Shown here piece by piece: positions 9,845 to 21,377 of a DNA stretch of 64,000 nucleotides. Position 1 is the first letter of the stretch. Every line of letters begins with the position of its first letter. Location of the stretch: contig JACONQ010000006.1 of NCBI GenBank assembly GCA_014281115.1, forward strand, positions 3,658,001-3,722,000, in the 5' to 3' direction. The position numbers were made by a program, and so were the translations under genes. The stretch comes from Laburnicola sp. R22_1 (Eukaryota > Ascomycota > Dothideomycetes > Pleosporales > Didymosphaeriaceae). The notes below the pieces were generated by a model that saw only the letters and a list, made by a program, of their open reading frames with translations, was not told the DNA's origin and made no database searches.

Positions 9845-12668
9845 TGTCCTGAGGTCGAACAGAGAGAATCAAGGGACATGTTGAGCCTAGAATAAGCGGC
9901 GTTGATGATTTCATATAACAACCGGGTCTGGGGTATATTTGATCGCAAGGTGACGGCAAAGAGGCAAAGCAACTTCAGAGGCTGACAAATTCAGAGAGAA
10001 TATAAATGCAGGTCGGGACGCGTTATGCCGATCAGGGGTGGTTGCAGGTCGATTGGGCAGTCGAGCGACGTACAGGATTATTCACAAGCTGAAGCGAGTT
10101 ATGCAACCCCAATATATGGGCCGATGGACATTTGTAGTGTTCTGCAGAATGTTAGCGCCTTGCTGTTTTGTTGGGGTACCTGGGCGGCTTCCAGGCCAGT
10201 GGTGTAGGCGTTGAGCGCTCTGATTGGCTGACCCAATCCTGGGTGGTTAAATGTCTTACGCCTCGCGAAACACTCGAAAGTGCGCGAATGGTCGAAGGCT
10301 CGACGCTGGTAGGATAGAGTGCAGCCATAGAGTCTTGAGGTAAATGTCGTTTGAAAAGAATGATTGGTGATGTGAGGAGGGGACGGGCGCGAATCTGGAG
10401 GCACGTGCTGTTATTTGGCGCAGCTATAGCGCTAACGTACAGATATGTGCAACTCTACATTCGAATCGAGAAGACTGCGCGGACGGGAGTATTGCGATCC
10501 GGGGTTTCGAATATTGGTGCATTTGACCTCTCATGCCTTCTCTGCAATGAGTTGATCCGCGTTGGGATCCCGCGCGGCTGGTTGAATGTCTGGTTGAATC
10601 GTCCTACGCTGAGCATACAAACCTCCGACAACGACCATAGTTCAACTTGTCAACCGAGACGAGGGTGAATAGGCGCTGGAAAGTTACCACGTACTCAAGT
10701 GCTGGGAATGGACTTTCTGTGACTTATTTTGCACAGTGTAAAGTGAACAAGGCTTTGGAAAGAGCAAGGGTGGATCCTATTTTGAGACCAGTCAATATCA
10801 TGTCATGCATACGCCGGGCTGCAGACAGTAATCCGGAACGGGGTGGCGCGAGACGGGTCAAACGAGCGCATGGTTGAAGCGTGCGGGAGCTCGGGAGGCG
10901 ATAAAGACAACTATGATTCGTTGGAACGGAGGCCTCTTGCAGGAGTCGAATTGTCGCCCAGGATCGAGGCAGGAAATGATGAAAAGGGCAACGGGCAATG
11001 TGAGCAGATGAGCTGGATGCGACGTTCGGCCATCTGATTGGCCCGCGGGGTGGCTCCTCAAGTGTCCCAGCTATGCACACAAATACGCCCTCTTGCCCAA
11101 TACATCGGTCGCCAGCATATGGCCACATTTAATCGCCCTCCACCAGGCCACGTTCTGACGACACCTCTTTCCCCACATCAACACGTCTTGCCGTCTCATT
11201 GGCCCCAAAGCGCAGGACTGGGCTTGCATGTCCCCTGTCAGACCAATCCGGCCAGAATTAAGCGTCGTACACGAGCGTCAAGTTTGCTGTCCAGGATAAG
11301 CGCCTGGTCGGTTTGCCGTGGGGTAGCTGCGGGATTGATTTCAAAAGGTGAGCGGTGCCCGCACCCGCTTTGCGAATGCTCTTGCGGTCCATCCAGAGGC
11401 AATACACCGGCCACGTCGGCCAGCTAACCAAGTCGACCAGGGCCGAAGCGACAAGAAGCAGAGTTCGGCGGGGTGCTGGTGCTGTTTAACAATGTCTGCG
11501 GCCATGGTGACGGATGCACTGCACGGGCAGGCCACTCAGAGACCGCCACGTGGGATGCGCTTTGGACGCTCGTTTTGCCGGCTGACAGTCGACTTGATAT
11601 GGTGGGCATGCCCGTGCAGAGGGCATCTCGGTGATCCATGACTCTTGACGGACGCAGAACAGAGAGGAAAGTGCCACGGGCACAGGAAGAAAAGAAAATG
11701 ACAGGCGACACAAGCGACACGATGGTTCTACAACGAAAACGCAGACTCTGAGCGACGACAACGAAACGAGGGATAGAAACCACGACGCCACCTCTTGACA
11801 GCCTCAGGCCCGACCGCCTCGAGGGGCATGCCTCGACGAGGCCGGCTCCACTCGAGGCCATCGCGGACGTGGGCGGTGCGCGCTGGACAGCTCCGCGACA
11901 GGACAGGCCGACAGGCCGCTGCCGACACCGTGTCGCTGCGGGGACGGCCCGCTGCGTCGGGCGGCGCGAGGGTCGTTCTGGGTGCATTGCCGAAGCTGCG
12001 AGAGGTGCAGGCGAGCATGCACAAGTGGTGTTGAGGCGGAGAAGACGAGGTGCTGGTCCGGCGCGGTGTCGATGGTCGCTGCCGGCCCAAGCCTGAAGCG
12101 AGTTAGCGCGCCGTCACGTGCCGAGCTAAGTGAGAAATCCCACCGACCACGTCGTCCCCGCCCACCACAGTCACCACAGTCCCCTCCCAACATCCTCATC
12201 CGCGCGCTGCTGCCCTCGCCGCCGCCTCGTCTGTCGGCGCGCACCCGCTCCTGTTTTATTGCTCGCGCTCAGCACGTCTAGGAACCGCCGCGCCGTTGCC
12301 CGCGGGCCGTGCGCCATCGCCATCACCTCCCCGCTTCTATTTGCGGCTCGCGGACCTCACGGATTGGACGGCTTCAGCCCCCATCTCCAAGCACAGCGGC
12401 TACCTCTTCACGGGCCACCCACGAGCCAATCACGCGGAGCCAAATGTTTCGTTATGTCATTAATCATATCGAAGACGTATAGGAAAAGCAAGCGATGGTA
12501 AGAGCAAACGCCCGGCCTTGTCTCCGTTCCGTTTCCTTCCCAACACGTCCGTCCTTTTCCGTGTCAATCTGCCCGCAAATGCCAAAAATGAGTGGGCTCC
12601 GTCCAAACCAAACCCCGAACCGTTGTACATGAAACCAGCCTCCAGACGCCTGCGCAATCGTCCCCGAC
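9845..12668. other. Intergenic, no supported gene
   Basis: About 2.8 kb of normal base composition. Open frames occur on both strands but overlap in many frames and lack family motifs or splice-linked continuity. Several CCAAT boxes (ATTGG near 10221, 11036 and 11198) and a pyrimidine-rich stretch at 12140-12240 look like promoter sequence. Nothing further can be supported. Confidence 0.45.
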
Positions 12669-13022
12669 TCAAGCGTGCGCGCTCAGGGCACCAATGCCCT
12701 GCAGTCTCCGGCTGCGCTCGCACGTCAATTCGTAGATTTCACCATCCAAGCTTCGGATTGCATCCATTGACTTGTCAATGGACGCTCGGAATTTGCCCCC
12801 CTCGCGCTGCCACCGGCCGATGCGGTCCACCTCGGCGGCCCGGCGCCTCTGCTTGGTATCAATCTTCTCGCACAGCTTGCACTTTTGCGAGCTAGGCACC
12901 GTCTGCATGATGAGCTTCATGCCGCATGTTTCGCCGATGCGATACTCCTTGGCGCAGTGCTGTCGAAAGTGGCCCCACTTCCAATCGCCACAGGCAAATC
13001 GGTGCTGATCGAAGAAGCACAT
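12669..13022 (-). CDS. Small conserved fungal protein of unknown function
   Basis: A single-exon frame of 117 aa starting MCFFDQHRFACGDWKWGHF. I recall this N-terminal pattern (Cys2, Phe/Tyr-rich, CGDWKWG, FRQHC) from many uncharacterised filamentous-fungal proteins. Cysteines at 2, 11, 23, 33, 48 and 51 could bind metal, with C48-x2-C51 the clearest pair. The second half is charged and helical (RRRAAEVDRIGRWQREGGKF) and may form a coiled coil. There is no signal peptide or membrane segment. Function unknown. A 5' non-coding exon upstream is possible. The opposite strand also has frames, but they lack this conserved pattern. Confidence 0.72.
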   Translation of the reverse strand: MCFFDQHRFACGDWKWGHFRQHCAKEYRIGETCGMKLIMQTVPSSQKCKLCEKIDTKQRRRAAEVDRIGRWQREGGKFRASIDKSMDAIRSLDGEIYELTCERSRRLQGIGALSAHA

Positions 13023-16000
13023 GTTTCAAGAGCTGGGCGTTTGGTCAACGTTGGCCTTGTCGACAATTGTTTGGATGTCAAGAGCTGGGAAACGTACCTG
13101 GTTGTTTTGGTGCAACACGGGGCCGTCGCGATTGGACTGCCGGTGGTACTACTGCAACGATGAGTCTCAGGGGTTAGGCTATAGGGCAAGCCTTTGCAGG
13201 ACAAGACATACATTGGTTGGATGGGAGGCAGAGACACAAGATGTTGTCGTCTAAAGAAAGAGACAATGGAGATGCTCTCGTGGAAAGAAGAGTAGGAGGT
13301 CTGAATAAGTGGCAGATGCTCGAGGCTTGCTGGCTTGGAGTGGAAGAGTTGGTCGAGTTGAGCTTGTTGAATCAACTTGTCTGCGAGCACCCGCCGGTAT
13401 TTATGCTTCGAACAAGCAACATCGACGACAGTGTATGGCTCCCGAGCCCGTCCCGCCGTCAGACCATGGATCCGCGCCATGGCCCATTCATCAGTCGATC
13501 AAGGTCGTACCCCACCCGGCAACATTGCCACTATCAATGCCAACCTCTCATCCAGCCACTAGAAGATTGGCTGCAATGATACCCTAGGCCGTGCCGGCGC
13601 TCCAGCTGCAAGAGACAATGAATCTGCTAGGGGATTGACGCCTTGGTCTCCTTTTTGGCCGCAAACTCTTCCTTGTCCGACGGCAAATGGCATCCGTTCC
13701 TTGTCGCCATGTTTCAGCCAAACCTCGTGGATGGGTCTAGACGACCTCTTTTCGATGATTTCGGGCCTCTTGTTAACGTCGAGGTTGAAGATTAGTGAAG
13801 CGAGAGCGGTCACGTGTTGCATAGTCCATGCCGAACCTCTGTCCGCGCCACGGGTGCTTTGTCACTAGCAAGCGATTGGCCAATGGAGCACATGTTTCTA
13901 GCACCTACGTTTGGCCCGAACGGTACAGAGTACAGAGAATTGTTCGCCGCCAATGCCCTCCCACGTTCTACCCTGGAATCTTTGGCCAGGTGCATGCAAC
14001 GCATCGGACAGTGCCCGAGCATACGCCCAACCAGCGTCGGGCTCCGTTTCCTTGTTGTTGATGGCGTCCCGCGTGCAAGGTTGGCCGTGTCGTTTCCGGT
14101 TTTCCTGTGGTGAGCTGCTAATCAATGCGGTAGCCTCGCAGACGCACAACCATACCCAGTCGATAGTCCGTTGCCTCTTCGTGACAGGCATTGGCTGACA
14201 CACGAGTTTCCCGGCCCCCTCGTCCGCGGGCTCGAGGCATTGTCGCCCAGTCACCTTATCTGCTCATGCTGCAGCATCCGCTCTCGGGCAACACTTCCGG
14301 TCATACCATGCCGCCCCTAGTGTGGTCCACAATCATGCCCACTTGCAGCATGCATTGCACGACCGCTCCGTTTCCACTCAGCTGATGAGTCCTCTGCTCC
14401 ACGGCTCGCTTTTGCCGCATGGCGCCCATTGTTGAATCACCAAGGCCCATTGTTGAATCACCAAGACATGCATGTTGACAGGCATGCGTCTGCTAGCTGA
14501 CAGAATGGCGTAAAGTTTATGCGGCACCTAGTCCGCCATTGCATATCAAAGCAATCATCTGGCATCCGAGACGACGCTAGAACCGGCCAAAGCATGCCCC
14601 ATCGGAGATCCTCTGACGTGGCGGACACCGTTTGGTTGAATCTATCGAGGCATTCACCCGGGCATCCGTTTGGCAATCAATGGCAGCATTTTCTGCCCGC
14701 TTTTCCCTCCGGACCGAGCTAGGAATGCCTGCCATGTCTCGCCATGAGGGCGTCACAAGATGGCAAAATCACACCTTGACCGGTTGCCCCACCGCGGACA
14801 AGTTCTCGTAGCGCACAACATGCGGTGGCAATGTCCTGCACTACCCTTTGGTCGGTTATCCAGTCCAACTCGACGTTATTCTCAATCGAGGCAAGAGCAC
14901 CATTGCCGGGCCAATGTTCACTCCCCGATAGATTGTGTCTCACACGGCCATGGCTGCGTCTGACAAGAGGCATCGATCGAGAGTGTCGGTCAAGGCGTGG
15001 TTGCCGCGTCTTGCAGACGGCAAGGTTGGAAAGCTCTAAACATGTCATAGAGGCCTCGCGTCGAAAGCACGCCAATCCTTGACAGGTAAATTGAACAATA
15101 GAATCCAGCCTTTTCTGCAACCTCCCAAAAAGCAAGCTTGCGTCTGGACATTATAAGCTCAACCAATATAATTTTGCTGCAACGTCTCTGCTGTTCGCCC
15201 CTACCGCTTGTAACATGTAAACAACAATATTGGCCGCCAAAGTGGCCGCCTAGCTTGCCCACCGCGTGTCGTTGCCATGGCACGACGTTGAATTTTACTT
15301 CCTGCGGCTCCGCGCAACATGTACATCATGTGAGTCGGCGACAATGCTGGACAAGGCTGTAGCGACCGACTGCACAAGGGGTGTGTGGAGAGGAAGCTGG
15401 CAGGTCGCACATAATTTTGATCCCGGGACGAGAGCAACATGTGCGTCTGTGGGCCTGATTTGCGGTCGGCTGGGCTCAAGACGGTGATTGGCTGGAGACA
15501 AGTTGGGGGGCTGGGCTGCACTGGCCTGGATGCGTAATGTTGCATGGGCCGAGCATACCAGTCGAGCGGTTGGTCAATGACGATGGAGGGGCATGAGTGT
15601 GTCTGCCGAGAGGCGCAGAGGGGAAAAGAACGAGCTCACGGGGAAGGGGGGAAAGCGTACTCGGCATTGCGAGTCGGCGACGCAGCGAGAGCTTCGTCAT
15701 GCACCTCTGTTCAAGAAGCTTCGATAGGCAAGGCAGACTTTGCCGGATAGTCGTCGTCTCCGCGGACAAGAGCGGGCGCAAGACGGTAGGTAGCTCCAGG
15801 CTGAGAAATTTTGCACCCATCACTTGCATGCTCGTGCATGGAATGAGCGTCGCTGTCTCGGTGGTGCAAAGAGGTTAGGCTGGCACGAGTCCTGGTTGCG
15901 CTCTAGGAAGGTTCCTTTATGCATCTATCCTCTAGCCGCATATGCACGGCGAGGGATTAGGGCGTTGACCACTCCGAGACTCGATTCGCTAGCCATGCAA

Positions 16001-17302
16001 ACGTGAGCGTCGTCGCAAAATGGTCATCGGTGAGAGATTGTCATGTTGGCGGGTTCGGCCAAGTTGGCCTCCTGAGAAACGAAATATCGAAGCTGGGCAA
16101 AAGGTGCATGGGTGCTCCGCTTGCAGAGTGAGTGGCTGGGGGGGCAATGCACTGTAGACATGGATACGAGGACTCAGCAAGCCGGGAGAAGAATTTTTGC
16201 TCGTCCGTCATCCAAGGACCCAAGCTGGTGCTTGGGCTTTGTTATTGCATTGCAAGCGCTGAGCCGACGGCTGGCCGAGCCACGGCCTGTGACGCAAGCC
16301 ATTACAAGCAAGTGCATGAGGGGGGGGGGGAGGCTACCTCCCTACCACTATGGAGGGTGCCGGTGCCGGTCGGTAGAGAAGAGCAGCGAATGCCATGGAG
16401 CACCTGCGAGATGCCGCCAGCCGCCGTTGCATTTGACCGAGGGTGCTAGGGAAAAAGAAGCGTGCTAAGGAGCGTCACACATTGTAATGGGGTCTAGAAT
16501 TGTTGGGTCGTCTCCGCTAGCTGCTCCATGCCGGGTTCCTACTGCTATATCTCTCTCAAATTATTATGGTGCTAGGTTTTTTGGTCGTGGATAAATGATA
16601 GCCTCGAGGATATTTCGGACTTGGGGCCGTTAATGCATGGTTTTCGCCGAGGTTCTGCGTAGAGTGACGGCACGGCGAGACGTGCGAATGTGAAGATCGG
16701 ACCGGTCAAGGATACGGAGGCATTGTGTTTTAGGATTGGGTATATTGCTCTACATGGTTACGAAACATTTGCTTTTGAATGGATGGCATATCATTCCGAG
16801 TGTTATCATGACGTTTAGGAATGTACGCCCTTTGACGTCTTTCATAGCTTCACTTTCAATGTCGAGGAGATGTTGGTGGCTGCGGTGTAGATCGTTCGGC
16901 TAGCGTTGGCGTAAGCGAAGGTGGAGATTCACGTGCTTTCGGTATGATGGTGGCCGATGCGTCCGGGCTGGAATGCCAAGGCGATGTGGTGCACGGGAGG
17001 GTTTACTTGCTAGGAGCCTGGGAGGGAGGAGAGATGGTCATGGTTAGGTTAAGGATTCTTCGCCGAGTAGGACAGTATTTTGGGGTAGGTATGGCTATAG
17101 GGTTTGGTACGCGCGGAGGATTAGCACGCAAGGAAACATAGTCGTAGTTGTCTTTGTTGTTACAAGTATTATGGCGTCGAGACTAGAGCGTGGGCTTGCA
17201 AAACACGCCATACTCTGATCCTCGAGTCCTTCGAAGTTCAACGAGACCAAAACCAACAAGGCAATAATTAGCACTGCCAAAAAAATCCTGCCTCCGCATT
17301 TA
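13023..17302. other. Long stretch without a supported gene
   Basis: About 4.3 kb. Many open frames of 60-190 codons lie on both strands, overlap each other, and show no recognised domain or signal peptide with conserved continuation. It includes a perfect 21-bp tandem pair at 14424 and a G11 run at 16320-16330. It could hold lineage-specific genes or non-coding transcripts; I cannot support any from sequence alone. Confidence 0.4.
14424..14465. repeat. Perfect 21-bp tandem duplication
   Basis: The unit GCCCATTGTTGAATCACCAA plus a final G occurs twice head to tail without mismatch, which suggests a recent local duplication. Confidence 0.9.
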
Positions 17303-19093
17303 AGCTAGCGTAAACAGATACGAGTCACATAGGGTTTCGAGTCACCCCACCAAAACGCGACACCTGCACAAAACACGCGATATCTCTCCACAACGCTCAT
17401 CAATATGGACGCTCGTGAGGTAGCTATACAATCAGCTATTGCTGATTACAATGCAGGCATTTATAATAGCTAGCGGGCTGCAGCTAAGGCGTATGGCATT
17501 CCTGCACCTACTCTCTCTGCACGTATACGAGGCGCAACCGATAGCCGTACCAGCCATCAACACCAACAGCGATTGACTCCTCTACAGGAGGACTTCCTAG
17601 TAGACTGGATCCTCGAAGAAGACGCACGCGCCTGCCCTCCCTCACACGCTCGCGCTCGAGAAATGGCCAATCGAATCCTACGTATGAACGGCGATAATTA
17701 GCCTATTGGCAAGCTCTGGCTATCCCACTTTATCAAGCGACAGCCACGCGTCGCCTCAGTTATTGGTAGAAAACTCGAGGCTCAGAGAGCTAATGCAGCG
17801 ACTCTAGAGCAGTTACGCGCGTTCCTAGAGCGCTACGAGCAGACTCGACAGCGGTTTAATATACAGGCGGAGAATACATACAATATGGATAAGACTGGCG
17901 TCGCTCTAGGAGTATGTACAAACACCAGAGTACTCTCTAGTAGTCGAAAGAAAAAGGCTTATATTTGATTACCAGAGAATTGCGAGTGGGTCTTTATAAT
18001 TGAGTGCGTATCAGCAACAGGGCGGAAACTACGCTGCGCGGTTATCTTTAAAGGCCAGAGCCTACAAACTACCTGGTTCCCATCGTCCTACGTACCTAGC
18101 TGGCTGTATACAACCTTAGAGAATGGATGGACGTTAAACGCGATAGGTGTTGAGTGGTTACAGCGCATTTTTATCCCTAAGACGGCTGTAGGTGATGGCC
18201 AGTACCGCCTCCTTATCCTTGACGGTCACGGCAGCCATATTGACATAGACTTCCTATGGCTTTGCAAACAGCATCGAATTAAGCTTCTCTATCTACCTAC
18301 GCATTTGTCGCACGTCCTACAGCCTCTAGATCTCGCTCCATTCTCTGTAATCAAGTCTAGTTACCAACGCCAGATCCAGGAGCTCGCATCGCTCGACGAC
18401 GCCGCACCTGTTAAGAAGGAGCGCTTTATTGCCTACTACTATTAAGCTAGGGAGGAAGGCTTCACAGAGCGTGTGATTCGAGCTGGCTAGCAGGCTACTA
18501 GTATCTGCCCATTTAACATCAATCACGTGCTCAGCTCGTTGCAAGTCTCCCAGAGGCCTACTACGCCTACGCATTAGCAGCAGCCTCAGCAGCAGCCTTA
18601 GAGCTTTCTCTCGACCCCTTAAGGCCCTCGCGATCTCTATATAGCGCAGCGCGACGTCTAGAGCGTCGAGAATCTAGGTCGTAGGACCCGGCTACTCCTA
18701 CAGAAAGCAGGTAAGGCGCTAGCAGCTGCAAATGCTAGAGCTGCAGGACTTAAATTAGAGAAAAGACGCCTTGAGCATCATCTACAAACTGCTAGCTCTC
18801 AGCGTCGTCGAAAGCGCATTTAGATAGACCCAAATCAACGCTTTGCAGAAGTAGAGACTATTAGAGAGGCTATGCGCGCAGCTGAGGCTTTAGCAGCTCA
18901 GCAACGTAGATCTACTGTAGCAAGCGCTTCAGAAAGGGCTGCAGTAGTTATAGCAGCTGCAACGCTTGAATCTATGTGTACTCAATGGCAATTATAAAGG
19001 CGTTGTAGAGAGAAACCGCGTGTTTTGTGCAGGTGTCGCGTTTTGGTGGGGTGACTCGAAACCCTATGTGACTCGTATCTGTATACGCTAGCT
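17303..19093 (+). mobile_element. Fot1/pogo-like DNA transposon, complete but decayed
   Basis: 1791 bp bounded by terminal inverted repeats of about 77 bp with one mismatch (outer end AGCTAGCGTAAACAGATACG) and flanked by TA at 17301-17302 and 19094-19095. Each repeat contains CGAGTCAC twice, 17 bp apart (17321 and 17338). The transposase frame inside runs from 17405 to 18997. TA target duplication, size and encoded DDE domain place it in the Tc1/mariner superfamily, pogo/Fot1 branch. Confidence 0.92.
17405..18997 (+). pseudogene. pogo-family transposase, nonsense-riddled
   Basis: The frame is kept for all 531 codons but contains about ten in-frame stops: by my reading seven TAG, two TAA and one TGA. 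Visible parts in order: an N-terminal helix-turn-helix (KAYGIPAPTLSARIRGATD), a CENP-B-type second DNA-binding region, and the DDE core with the first Asp in NMDKTGV, the second in ILDGHGSHID and the third in LQPLDLAPF. A basic C-terminus follows. Substitutions without indels, dominated by TAG (from CAG or TGG through CpA-to-TpA), are what RIP produces. The protein cannot be made. Confidence 0.9.
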
Positions 19094-20348
19094 TAGTCAT
19101 TCAATGCGCACATTGCAAAACACGAGCCTTGAGTCAACATGCAAGAATCTTACCTCAGCGCAATTCCCTCCGATAACGTCCCGTCGACACCCACTGTACC
19201 AACTACCTGCAAAAACCGGAGAGGCACGATACAGAGAAGCGGTGTGAGCACATCACCTCTACGCTGACAGCTGAGCCCAGCAGCAGAAAAAGCCCCCGTC
19301 CATACCAGGGCACCCTTGCCAGATGCGTCGATGCGGTGTGTGCTCCAGACTATCAAGCGTACATTTCCAGCTTCGTAGTGTATGTAGTACAGCATGATTG
19401 ATCGCCAACTGCAGCAGGCATGCGCGTGGACGGGCTTGTCTATGCTTGACTCGAGCTTGCGTACGCTATCCACGAGGCGAGTCGGCTCTGCTTTTGGGGC
19501 AGAGGCACCATGGTATAGGATCCAAGGCTATAGGTATGCCGCGTCGTGGCAGAGGCGATATCATCCTCTCTGATAGATGATAGTAGGAGGGGCGGTCGGC
19601 GGGTAGGCGCGGGCGCAGAAGAGTGTCTAGGCATGCCCGAGTCGCGATGTTTCGACGAGTCCGGTAGGGACGTTGATGGCATGAGATCTCTAGATATGTT
19701 AGTCAGTATCAGCTTTGGACCACTCTTGTATGCTGGTAGAGTGTCGTTGGGTACGGCTTGTGCGTAGTGCGTTGAGAGCGAATGTTGTTGTGGTAGAAAG
19801 GTCTTCGGGATTGTCCGGCTTGGCGACCGAATACAGTATAGTGGAATATCGTGGCCACGTGACATGAAATTCATTAATGTTGTAGTCTTGGGTATTGAGA
19901 TTCTAGCAACTGCATTGGGTATCTCAAGGTTTCCGCTTCTGGCGCCCTACAATTTTCCCCGGAGTAATTGGATGGGAGCATCTAATTTTCTACAAATACT
20001 GTTCATACTGTTCTCATATACAAGACTATCCAATAGGGACCTTTACTGCCAGTGCTAGTTGAGGTAAAGTCGTGGCAGTATTATTCAGCCACAGCCCCAC
20101 AGTGGTTGTGCGTCGGTCTGCCATCCTGTACTCATTTATTCAATGCCCCTAAGGGAAACTTTCTCCAAACGGCCGTAGGAGAAATCTGAGCATAGCACTC
20201 GGACCAGAGGTATGGAACAGATATGAGAATGACTTCTAGGTCGAGACAGGTCAGCGTTTCCGTCATCTTGAAGCTTAATCACAATGGGAGTCTCCTTGAC
20301 TCAAAATCGGAAAACAAAAACGGATAAGGCTCGTGTTGAGTCTGTAGG
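19094..20348. other. Intergenic, one weak coding candidate
   Basis: On the minus strand at 19473-19345 a short stretch reads like a coding exon (VRKLESSIDKPVHAHACCSW, then YYIHYEAGN) and ends at a possible donor (gtacgc). No start exon, continuation or family could be fixed, so I do not call a gene. From 19860 to 20340 the sequence is AT-richer with nothing recognisable. Confidence 0.3.
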
Positions 20349-21377
20349 CTATGCCGAGCCGCTGGATGATGACGGTTGCTTGCGTTCGTGGAGAAAGACT
20401 TCGAAGACCTGGTTGAGTACATCAAAAAGTCGAACCTTAATCATGTCAGCATGAGCACCTTCCATGTACTATTTCTGCATGGCATACCCTCTTGGCCCAA
20501 TCCACAAACTGTCTGGCAGTCAAGGACTCGTTCCCAAACCCTACGTCGGCAACAGGCTCTTGGAACCGAGATGGGAACACAGCGACGAGATCGGCCAGAG
20601 GCTGAAGAGCCGATGCTGGCATAGGTTCCGGGATTGCAACGTCTTCCTCAGGCTGGAGTCGCTCAGCTAGTGGTTCGATTTCGCGGACAATTTTGCGCAT
20701 CGGTTCGCCCTTTGGCTTCGCCCAAAACCCCATTGGATAGTTGAGCCTGCACACGATATCGGTAACATCATGACGAGTAGGCAAGCCTATAGGTGGACGT
20801 ATCAGAGCGGAATAGATGAAAAGGAGTCGTCGTCTTTTGGGTCGTTTACGAATGGTGTCGACGCGATTAATAGCTGAGCTTTGCTTGAAATACCAGTCGC
20901 AACTGTACGTTAGGAGTATAATGGCTTGAAGCAATGTATCTCTTGTGAGAGAAACTGGCTCGGAGAAGGGGAAATGGGCGTGAGAGATGATTAGGTTTTC
21001 CAAGATGGGACCCGCAGCTTCAATGAACTGCGCTTTGTCGCTATGAGCCTGCTTAAGGAAATCTAGAATAGAAAGAATTGATATCGGATTGTTCGCAGTA
21101 CTTTCAAGCCCTCGTACAACTGCATCAAAGTGCTCTAGTTCGTCTTTCCTGAGGAGTCCTGCTTTGAGCTCGTGTCCCCCTAAAAGATTGTCGAGGAACA
21201 GGCTGCGGATATCCTCTAGCTCCAGTCAGTAGTCCGCTGCTGCTGCTACTTGCGAATTTACGTACCTATCGTGACGTTGTGGAACCATTTCTGAAATTGG
21301 ACTTCCATTTCCTCATTCGTAGGCAGTTCGGGTGATTTATCGCGCTGTTTGCGACGAAACAAGGATAGTAGACCCAT
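20349..21377 (-). CDS. Uncharacterised 308-aa protein, possibly TLDc/Rtc5-related
   Basis: Three exons: 21377-21266, 21215-20488 and 20435-20349, with introns of 50 nt (gtacgt...ctgac...ctag) and 52 nt (gtatgc...ctgac...aag). All junctions keep the frame and give 308 aa. The protein starts MGLLSLFRRKQRDKS; Gly2 could be lipidated. It continues with helical segments (EDIRSLFLDNLLGG, LSILDFLKQAHSDKAQFIEA) and a hydrophobic stretch (LLQAIILLTYSCDWYF). The layout, with a helical N-terminal half containing LTRDTLLQAIILLT, recalls the region before the TLDc domain in fungal Rtc5-like proteins. No TLDc domain follows, so this may be a short relative or a separate family. The C-terminus ends in a Ser-rich tail. 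Confidence 0.68.

Noticed and set aside
11424..12501. Clustered overlapping frames near 11.4-12.5 kb
   Set aside because: Up to five overlapping frames, all Arg/Pro/Ser-rich, typical of GC-rich non-coding DNA.
12917..13480. 187-codon minus-strand frame overlapping the small Cys protein
   Set aside because: Different frame from the recognised conserved N-terminus and without family features.
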